Position numbers and translations under genes: made by a program. A model generated the notes under the pieces. It ran no database searches. It had not been told where the DNA came from and saw only the letters and a program-made list of their open reading frames with translations. A stretch of DNA of 14,651 nucleotides from NCBI GenBank assembly GCA_001430745.1, contig KQ481997.1, forward strand, positions 1,232,236 to 1,246,886, given 5' to 3'. This document shows, piece after piece, positions 7,504-14,651 of the stretch (position 1 is the stretch's first letter; the number at the start of each line of letters is the position of its first letter). The stretch comes from Auxenochlorella pyrenoidosa. Lineage: Eukaryota > Chlorophyta > Trebouxiophyceae > Chlorellales > Chlorellaceae.

Positions 7504-10500
7504 TCAGGTCTGCTCCTGAGGCTGCCCAGCCGCGTCCTCTGCCGCCCGTGCCGCTGCCAGCAAGCGGCACGCTGCCCGGTGCCCCTCCCGCCAGTCAGCC
7601 ACGCTGCAGTCGCGGCAGCAGTAGCGCGCCACGCGGCACCCCGTGCACAGCTTGCCGCGCCTGCCGGTTGCCTCCAGGTTGGGGCAGGCCAGGTGGGCGC
7701 AGCTGGCGCGGGCGGCGGCGGCCTGCGCCAGCTCCAGCTGCGCGGCCTGCTGCCGCTCGGGGCGCCCGTCCTGCTCCTGCCAGTGGGCCAGCAGCGCCGA
7801 AGCCAGGCCAATGCCTGCTGGCTCGACAACGGCAAAGAAGTTGTGTTCGCCCGAGCTGACTCTGGCAGGCACCTCCCCAAGGGCAGCTGACATTCGCTGG
7901 CAGCCCTGCTGCAGCTGTGCCCGGCGGCCCGGGGGCATGCCGGAGCTCTCTGCCGCCCCCAAGGCAGCCTGTGCCTCTGCATGCAGGAGGAGGACTGCAG
8001 TGATGACAGCCGTATCAAGTCGGGCCCCTGCGGGCACGGGCAGGGTTGCCGCCAGGCCGCCGCTGGAGAGCAGCCGGGCAGTGAAGCGGGGATTGCGCTG
8101 AGCGACCTCAAAGGCGGCAGTCCAGCACTCGACTGTCACTGCCTCGCCCTGCGGGAGGGCAGCCTGAGCATGCTGCCGTTATGGTGGCTGGTGTTGGCGG
8201 CGCCAGGCTCAGAGCATTGCCACCCAGGAGTCCCCCTGGGACGCCGTCCCGCGCAGCACAGCAGCAGCCCTCACCTTCGGCAGCGCGCAGAGCAGCTCGC
8301 GCAGCAGGCCCAGCATGCTGGGGCTCCACGCAGCCGGCAGGATTGGGTTGGTCAGGCTGACTGTCAGGGCTGAGGCAAGCCTGGTGCAGGCCATCGGGTG
8401 CCGCAGGATGGCGTCCAGGCAGCCCGGCGCCCGCATGGCTGCCTGGACCGCAGCAAGAAAGGCAGCCTCTCCGCCCTGCGCCGCCCTGCAGGCCGTGGCG
8501 TGCCCCAGTCGTCAGACAGACAGCGGCACGGGATGCAGCCTGGGCAGGTCGAGGGTGGTTGGCTCCTGCCTGTTCCCCGCACAGCCGGCGAGGGGCTGCG
8601 GTCCCACATCAGGGCTGGCATTGAACGCAGACAGGCGCCGCCATCCTGACCTCACCTGCCGCCCAGAAGCCCGCTCTCCAGTTGCTCTGCCGCTCCATCA
8701 AAAGAGTCACACAGCAGCAACAGCAGGGTCACCACGGGCTGCTCCTCAAATTGCAGCACCACAGCTGCCACAGAGGGCGCGGCAACAGACCAGTGCACTG
8801 CGCGGCAGCTGGCTTCGAGCAGCGTCGTGCTGGCGGAGGCCAGCTCAGCGCTTGGCGCGCTGTCCTGCTGCGCGTACAGCATTGCGGCGGTGGCAGCGGC
8901 GCTCGCCGCAGCAAGCAATTCGTGGACAAGGACGGGCACCACGGGGGAGGCTCCATAGTCTGCCACGTGCGGGGCAGCAGCCGCGAGCAGCGGCAGGAGG
9001 CGGCACGCCTCTGCTCCGGCGGCACACCATGCCGGCGCGGCTGCCGCCCCGCCCGGCAGCTCGGCAGCTTTGCCTGCCTCCATCAAGCTGCAGGCAATCG
9101 GCTCCCAGCTGCCCAGCTGAAGACCCCAGCTCACCGCCGGACGCGCTTCAGCAAAATCGAGCCGGGTGCCCAGCTGCAGCAGGCGCGTGAGGCACGGCAG
9201 CAGCGGGAGCAGGGCCACTGCAGCCTGCTCTTCCAAGCCACGGTGCAGGACCTTCTCTGTGACCCTGGCCACCAGTTTTCCCGCATCCTGGCTGCGCCGC
9301 AGGTCACCGAGGCTGGCAGGGCTGGGCAGCAGGTCCAGCACCGTCGCGGCGCTGCGAAGCAGCCGCAGCAGGCTGGCATCATCTAAGGCAGCTGTGTGGT
9401 TCGCCAGCCCTGGCTGCAGCAGAATGGAGGACAGCGCGGCCAACAGGCGCTCTACCACGCCCCACTCCACGCCGCCTTCAGGCTGCCTGTCCCGCGGCAG
9501 GCGAAGGACGACTGCCGCCATGCCGAGGCTGCGCAGCAGCAAGGCGGCCAGGTCGGCCGACAGGGACTGGTCTGCATTCAGCTGCATGCCATGTTGCCTG
9601 AACTCTGGGGTGGTGCACAGCGCGGCAGCAAGGTAATCCAGCCCGGATGGCATGCCGCCGGCAGCTACAGGGAGAGTTCCCAGTGCGGCTAGGTCAGGAA
9701 AAGCTGATGGCATGGCGCACTGGCATAGCCAGCTGCAGCCTGCGCTCCTGCTGTCGCTCAGAGGGCTAGCAAGCACCGGCAGACGCTACCTTTGCAATGT
9801 TTTGCTGCCTGCCTGCCCGCCCCCGCCCCCCCCCCCCCCTCTGGGGCCCTTCAATCCCACCTGCCCTTCAATCCCACCTGCCCAGATACGCACCCAACCA
9901 ACCAACCAACCAACCCCAGGCCCCCCACTCATGAGCTCACGCGATGGGGCGACCCGCAGCGCAGCCAGCGCAGCTCGCAGCCAGGGCAGCAGCGTGCTGG
10001 GCGGTGCTGCCTGCTGCGCAAACTCGCCCAGCACTCCGTTGTCTTCGGCAAGCAGCAGGCAACTCGTCATGGCTCTGAACTGGTCCCTGATGCTGCCTGT
10101 CAGCAGGCTGCGAGCAAGCTGGGTGCTGTCTGCGCCTGAATCCCTCTGCGCCCTCGCCATCAAGAGCTCCAATTGCAGCCGCCCGCTGCCCTGCACCAGC
10201 CGGGCTGCCAGGCACACCTCCAAGGCATCGCCCGGGCTGGCCTCCAGGGCTTGAGCCACTCTCACTGCCCCGACGATGGCGCAGCTGCAGGCGGGCACCA
10301 TGGCCATTGCGGAGTGCAGTTTGGGGCCAGCGTCCAGGGTTCGCAGCTGCCGTTGCAGTTCCTCATCCCACGAAGCCACCAGGCGGGCCAGCCTGCAAAC
10401 CAGCCTGCAGCGCGGGGGCGGCGGAAGGCGGCGGCAGGCCGACTGTGGTCACGGTCCGGGTAGTGTTTACTGGTCACACAACGGGAGGAGACGGTTGCTC

Positions 10501-10715
10501 TTGGCCAACTCCGGGGCGCTCCGAGCTCAGTTCCCTGCGGCTCACCTCGTCACCTCGGCCCTCTCGGCCGCGGTGGGCTCTATGGCCTGCAGATCCAACC
10601 CTGAGACGAAGATTTGAAACTGTTTGAGTGCCTGTGCGAGGCCAGGCGCTGCCAGAGAAGTGTGCCGCAGCAGTGCCGCCAGCCGGCCGCGTATGTCGGC
10701 CCAGGCAGAGCTCAT
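7504..10715 (-). CDS. MYND-type zinc finger protein with long helical N-terminal region
   Basis: Read on the - strand, exons 10715-10546, 10392-9941, 9739-8656, 8485-8275 and 8148-7504 join with phases 2, 1, 2 and 0 into 853 residues; all four donors are GTGAG. The C-terminus carries an MYND finger with ligands Cys789, Cys794, Cys807, Cys810, Cys816, Cys820, His829 and Cys833, and core KLCTGCRVARYC. The first pair is spaced C-x4-C, wider than the C-x2-C of animal MYND domains. The preceding about 780 residues are Leu/Ala-rich amphipathic helices with few Gly or Pro breaks, suggestive of an ARM/HEAT-like solenoid, though no repeat was proven. MYND fingers bind proline-rich peptides, and no SET domain motifs are visible, so a methyltransferase is unlikely. 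The start at 10715 (MSSAWADIRG) was chosen because upstream sequence turns low-complexity. An acceptor 12 bases upstream of exon 2 (after 10404) would add four residues. Family is secure; function is not. Confidence 0.85.
9826..9913. repeat. Low-complexity intron: C14 tract, 17-bp tandem repeat and (CCAA)5
   Basis: Inside intron 2 of the MYND gene (9940-9740) are fourteen cytosines at 9826-9839, two perfect copies of a 17-base unit at 9847-9863 and 9864-9880, and five CCAA units at 9894-9913. On the gene's sense strand these are G- and T-rich. They look like replication-slippage products in a non-coding stretch. Confidence 0.9.
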
Positions 10716-10963
10716 GGCTGCAAGTGGAGCAAAGGAGTAGCAGCAGAAGGAGCGAGGGTGGAGCAAGGCAAGAGAGGGTGACGGCAAAGTAGCAGTTGTC
10801 TCGGTTGTGCCCATGACAGGGCTATGTGGCGTGCCCGCTGCTCTCCCCACATTATCATAGCCCTGTAACAGGCAGCGCCGCACCGCTCGATGGCTCAGAG
10901 TGAAATCACCAGCGTGTCAAAGCCAGAGTCACCAGGGTTAGCTGCAGTCACCAAGGAATGCAA

Positions 10964-10980
10964 TCGGGGATCATCCCCGA
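10964..10980. promoter_or_regulatory. Perfect 17-base palindrome upstream of the MYND gene
   Basis: TCGGGGAT-C-ATCCCCGA has two perfect 8-base arms and lies about 250 bases upstream of the MYND gene ATG. Its symmetry would suit a dimeric transcription factor, but no known site was recognised. It is described by symmetry only. Confidence 0.35.
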
Positions 10981-11011
10981 TGATCATAATACACAGGCAA
11001 CACGGCCGCCC

Positions 11012-11031
11012 CCACACCACACCACACCACA
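11012..11031. repeat. (CCACA)4 microsatellite
   Basis: Four perfect CCACA units, continuing into CCACC, lie in the intergenic stretch between the two leftward genes. This is simple-sequence repeat with no sign of function. Confidence 0.9.
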
Positions 11032-11106
11032 CCACCCCTCTCGTGCATGCTTTGGATGGCGGCGGCGGCCTTTGCCTACGCACCTGACCCTTGTAACTGC
11101 TGTATG

Positions 11107-11111
11107 TTACA
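11107..11111 (-). terminator. Candidate TGTAA poly(A) signal for the glutaredoxin gene
   Basis: TTACA on the + strand reads TGTAA on the - strand, about 535 bases after the stop at 11647. It is one arm of the inverted repeat TGTAAC-N8-GTTACA (11092-11111). It is the best-placed copy found for this gene. Confidence 0.4.
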
Positions 11112-11481
11112 GCCAACCTGACTCTGATGTTCCCGGCGCTGCGCTGCGGGGCACGCTGTGCTGCAGGCAGCACAGGTCATGCCGCCGCCGACCCCTCGCC
11201 GCAACCTGGCAGCTTCTGTTCAACTGGCTGGGCCGCATAATTAAAGCGCAGCAGGCTGGCGCAATAAGGCATGCCAGGACATAAGTGAAAGGCATTGGTA
11301 AGAGCATGCAGTACTGGTGCAAGTGAGAGAGGGGCAGCTGTTGGGTTAAAGACGGTGCATGGCAACGCGGGGGAAGGAGCATAAGCAACGCCCAGGGGAT
11401 CACTTGCAGATAACCAGCGGACCGGCTGACGGAGCTATCGCAAGACCTTTGCGCCCGCATCCGCCGGGCACGGGCAAACCG

Positions 11482-11627
11482 AAAGCCTGGGCGAGCCTCC
11501 GAGAGCCGGCGGCAAAGAGGTGCGCCCAGGCTTTGGGTTGCCCATGCCCTGCGGCTCGGCGTTGCCTACCAACTTTGCTTCAGCCTGGGCGCAACTTGGA
11601 AAGCCGGCGGCAAAAGCCGGCGGCAAA
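11482..11627. repeat. Repeat and hairpin cluster in the glutaredoxin gene 3' UTR
   Basis: GCCGGCGGCAAA occurs three times, at 11505-11516, 11603-11614 and 11616-11627. AAAGCCTGGGCG (11482-11493) pairs perfectly with CGCCCAGGCTTT (11523-11534), and AGCCTGGGCGCA (11582-11593) pairs perfectly with TGCGCCCAGGCT (11521-11532), so the middle arm can fold with either partner. It may be a decayed interspersed repeat, or a structured 3' UTR; sequence alone cannot tell. Confidence 0.7.
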
Positions 11628-11646
11628 GCTCGGCATCGCCCATCGC

Positions 11647-14597
11647 TCAGAAGCGCTTCCAGCCGGCCTCGCCGCGGGGGATGATGTCGGGCACCACGCG
11701 GCGCAGGCGGTACCAGTTGACCGGGTCAACGCCCAGGGCAATCATGGTGCCAAACTGCGGGCGGGACAAGCCAGGGGGGAGGGGCCCAATGTGTGCAGCT
11801 GCCAGGGGTGGAATGCTGCAAGAGCGCAGCTTTCATGGCTAGCCCACCACGCTGGCCAGGGCAGCTGGCAACACAGTTTGGACAGCCGAGGCTCTTGAAT
11901 GTCGACCCCGTTGGCAGCCACGCCCACCTGCTGGCAGCGCTCGGGCATGGCCCAGATGAATGCACGGATGTAGGTGGCGCGCTGGCTCAGCATGGGCAGC
12001 GCCTGCACCACCAGCGGCAGCACCTGCATGCCAGGCAGGCTTGGAAAGACAACAAATCAGGCAGGACGCGTCCAGTGCGCCGACCAACAGCCGTCGCGCC
12101 CAAAATCCTGGCGCTTCTGCATCGTGCAATCACCCAGACTCGGCTGCGCTTGCCTGGAACCACTCCTCTGCCGGCTTGGCATCAAAGCAGTCGTTCATGA
12201 TCTTCTTCTGCACCGGCCCTGGGATGTAGCGGCGCACCTGCAGGGGGGCGGGAAGCAAGGCGTCAGAAACATACCAAGGGGCAGGGCGTCAGAGATCAAT
12301 CAAGCGGAAGGCTTTGGCAAGGAGGCAGGTGAGCGGGCGGCCAGTTGGGCGCGACCGATGGGGCCCTGGCAGCAGCCCCCCCACCCCCACCCCACCCCAC
12401 CCCCCACCCCCACCCCGCGGGCACAGCTTGGCAAGAGGGAGATTGGATTGGTTTGATGAGCAGCCAACCCACCACAGGGCGGATGTGATCCTCCAGGTAA
12501 TCATAGCTGGACTTGCAGTAGGCATCCAGGCGGCCCACGGCAGCCTGCGGGCAAGACGTGAAGGTGCAACCAGTTTGGTGCCCAGCCAGCAGGCGGCCTG
12601 CTGCCTCCCAGCTGGGGCCCAGCGGTGAACCGGCACGACAGCCTCCATTGCAACAGGTCGCGGCCCCAGCTGCGCTCCCTCGTACAAGATGCTCCAGGCG
12701 CCCAGCGCATGCAGTGCCCGCACCCCAGCGCAGCACCCCTCACCAGCAGAGCGCCAAAGTCCATGCCCTTGCCAGGCGCCAGCCCGCTGGCCCCATTCCG
12801 GCCGCCCAGCAGCTTGTCAAACTCGCCTGCCCGCTCAGGGAAAAGCAGACAGGGTCACACAGGGGCAGGGCGGCGGGCAGGCAGGCGAACGCGGCGTTGC
12901 TGACAAGTAGCGCATGGCAGGCAGGCAGGGCTGCAAGGAAACGGCTGCACCGATGCCTTGCTCCGGCCCTGCCTCACCAGAGGCGATGAGCGCCTTAGTT
13001 GCGTCGCAGCCGCCCAGCAGCTTCCCGTTCGCATACCTGCAAGCTTGCACAACAAACATTGATGGCTCATCGGGCGCACCTCAAGGGATAAAGGGCAGGC
13101 CTTTGTCACGTAGTTGCTCAGGCAGCGCACCCAAGCACCTCTGCCAGACGGCCACGGTGCACGCCGGCGGGCGCACCAAGGCGGCAAGCAAGGAAGGCGC
13201 GTCAAGGGAGCTGCGGGCAAAGCTGGCTGGCGCTCACACGAACGGGACGGTGCGCTGCCCGGTGGCCTTCTTCAGCTCATCGTGCAGCGCCGCGCCAGAG
13301 GGCAGCTTGTCCACTGAACAGGAGCGCAGGGATTGGGGGGCCTGGGTGAGGCAGACCTGGTGAGGCGGCCTTGCTCCCCCTTGGTCCAGTGCGGCACGGC
13401 ACGGCACAGCACAGTTCAGCACAGCAAGAGCCTCCCCGGCACGCACCTCCCCACAGAAACCATCCCCCAATGCAAATGTGCAGCCCTGTGCTGCTGCGCA
13501 TGCCCAGTTGGGGACCCCGCGGGGGTTACCCACCCAGAAAGTACGGGAAGGTTAGGCCCATGTCCGCCAGGGTGCGGGTGATCTCGATGCAGAACGGGCA
13601 GGTGGAGCGGCCCACCACCACGATGCTGCACAGCATGGGGGGCAGGGCAGGTTCCGGGCGCTTGATGCAGGCTGGGCAAAGCCGCAGCAGCCAGGCTGCG
13701 CGATGAAGAACAGGGGCGAGAAGCCCAGCGCCAGGCAAGCATGGCCCCGGCTGTCTGATGCCGCTAGTTGCCCGGCACTCGTGTGCTGCACGCTGCCCAA
13801 CAAGGCAGCCTGCCTCAGGCGACCTCTGCGGGGCGCCCTAAACAAAACAAGGAGCACTGGAAAAGTGCAGGTAACACCCTCCCGTCTCATCCACGAGAGG
13901 TATGTGCTCACGTGTGCTGCGCCGTGGCAGCCGACAGCTTGTCCATCAAGCTGGCACCGGGGTAGGCGTCGATGTCGGCTGAGGCATCGGCGCCGCCGTC
14001 GGCCGCCTTCTCGGGGGCCGTCTTGGAGAGGCCTGCGGTCGCGCAGGCAGACAAGAAGCGCTGAGCAGGAGACTTTTTGCACACCTTGCTTGCCGGCACT
14101 CTGCTCCTGCATCTTCCTTGGTTCACAACAAAAGCAGCCTGGGAACTGAGAGTGTTTGACGAGCCAGGTCTCTTGTGGTCAGGGCGTAGCGTCACGGTCG
14201 GTCAGCCCCGGGCGCCTGCCAGGCGCCAGCCTGCCTGCAAAATTACCGGTGCAGCCACACCTGCCAGCAGGGCCGCCACCTCCTCCTCCAGGCGCCGCAT
14301 CTCGGCGTTCTGGGCCATGGCCTTGGCGTGGTGCCCCGGGAAAAAGGCGGAGATCTGAAGGGCAGTGAGGTGGAGGAGACGAGCTGGGGGTTGGGCAGCA
14401 GTAGCCAGTCGTGGGGGCCAGCGCAAGTGCAGCTGCCCGCCCACCCGCCCCTGCCGCCCAGTGCGGCACCGCTCCCCCGTGACCTTCATCAGAGTGTGCT
14501 GGAACCTTTGCTCAATCCCAGGGCCAGGACGCTGTGCAGAGCAAAGCGCTGCCATGAGCAGGGGCACCCTGCACCGTGCCGGCGTGCTTACGCCCAT
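11647..14597 (-). CDS. Dithiol glutaredoxin with N-terminal helix and unassigned C-terminal domain
   Basis: Read on the - strand, exons 14597-14484, 14354-14261, 14032-13912, 13625-13534, 13313-13238, 13036-12978, 12826-12744, 12544-12473, 12237-12154, 12023-11928 and 11754-11647 keep one frame over 332 residues. Residues 55-68 (NAEMRRLEEEVAAL) look coiled-coil. The glutaredoxin domain spans about 105-200: redox motif CPFC at 119-122, cis-proline segment TVP at 162-164, and GGCD at 174-177, which binds glutathione in this family. A dithiol CPFC centre points to thiol-disulphide and deglutathionylation chemistry, not the CGFS iron-sulphur type. Residues about 214-332 (with YCKSSYDYLEDH, PVQKKIMND, DPVNWYRLRRVVPDIIP) are not part of glutaredoxin and I do not recognise them. 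Intron 9 has a GC donor. The 5' end is uncertain: ATG 14597 and 14555 are both in frame, and a GTAAGC...CACAG pair (14591-14532) could be an intron, so the true first exon may lie outside the window. Confidence 0.8.
12376..12416 (-). other. Intronic G-quadruplex tract (sense strand of the glutaredoxin gene)
   Basis: The + strand shows seven blocks of four or more C separated by single A, so the - strand, which is sense for this gene, carries a dense G4-forming run. It lies inside intron 8 (12472-12238). The motif is directly visible; any effect on splicing or transcription is inferred. Confidence 0.7.
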
Positions 14598-14651
14598 TGC
14601 ACATCAGGTGTGAGCCAAGCTTGTGCTGTGCGCCCGAATGCATTAGCTTTG

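Larger units (their letters stand above)
10716..11646. other. Intergenic: 5' region of the MYND gene and 3' UTR of the glutaredoxin gene
   Basis: Both flanking genes run leftward, so the right part is 3' UTR of the glutaredoxin gene and the left part is promoter of the MYND gene. No coding exon is supported. The region holds GCCGGCGGCAAA repeats with long hairpins (11482-11627), a TGTAAC/GTTACA palindrome (11092-11111), a (CCACA)4 tract at 11012-11031, a 17-base palindrome (10964-10980) and CCTGTAACAGG (10862-10872). No TATA box is evident on the - strand before 10715. Confidence 0.55.

Noticed and set aside
8315..9386. Long + strand frames (8315-9190 and 8682-9386) inside the MYND gene
   Set aside because: The - strand reading has matching splice phases and a zinc finger. 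The + readings are Arg/Gln/Ala-rich with no family signal.
11012..11036. CCACA repeat as telomeric or CRISPR-like array
   Set aside because: It has no spacers, only four short units, and does not match plant or algal telomere repeats.
11359..11898. + strand frame of 179 codons over the 3' end of the glutaredoxin gene
   Set aside because: It runs through the repeat cluster and opposite the last exon; composition and lack of splice or start context argue against a gene.
13534..13625. CPFC domain as a glutathione S-transferase or prostaglandin E synthase 2-like protein
   Set aside because: The TVPFV and GGCD elements with their spacing are those of a classical glutaredoxin; no GST helical domain follows.
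1..14651. Bacterial operon or defence island
   Set aside because: No gene is continuous; all are spliced with eukaryotic consensus sites and lie next to putative TGTAA signals. No ribosome binding sites or operon-like spacing.

Overview
The window looks like nuclear DNA of a green alga, most likely a GC-rich chlorophyte of the Chlorella/trebouxiophyte kind. Every protein reading is cut into short exons joined by GT-AG (and a few GC-AG) introns, splice phases match at nearly every junction, putative TGTAA poly(A) signals (the chlorophyte type) follow the genes, and the protein families fit (plant-type AlgH/UPF0301, an MYND-finger protein, a plastid-like glutaredoxin). No bacterial operon, CRISPR array, transposase, rRNA or tRNA was seen.

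Layout. (1) 1-1841 (+): 3' part of a gene for a polytopic membrane protein that I do not recognise. (2) 2570-4267 (+) and (3) 4923-6639 (+): a head-to-tail pair of AlgH/UPF0301 (DUF179) genes with the same six-exon architecture, clearly a tandem duplication. (4) 10715-7504 (-): a five-exon gene of about 853 codons, helix-rich, ending in an MYND zinc finger. (5) 14597-11647 (-): an eleven-exon gene with an N-terminal coiled-coil-like segment, a dithiol (CPFC) glutaredoxin domain and a C-terminal region of about 120 residues that I cannot assign. Exons were joined by hand using reading frame, splice consensus and phase. Gene 5's 5' end and the first donor of gene 3 are the least certain points.

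Genes 1-3 point right and genes 4-5 point left, so genes 3 and 4 converge. Their facing 3' ends share a small palindrome carrying a poly(A) signal for each strand, followed by a G-quadruplex-like tract. The genes do not form an obvious pathway. Genes 2, 3 and 5 have plausible plastid or redox roles, but their proximity need not mean a shared function. The most notable points are the unequal divergence of the AlgH pair (last exon about 94% identical by hand count, other exons much less), three GC-AG introns with the same CAG|GCAAG donor, the glutaredoxin's extra domain, and the two-strand poly(A) palindrome. I found no convincing undescribed defence or mobile system.
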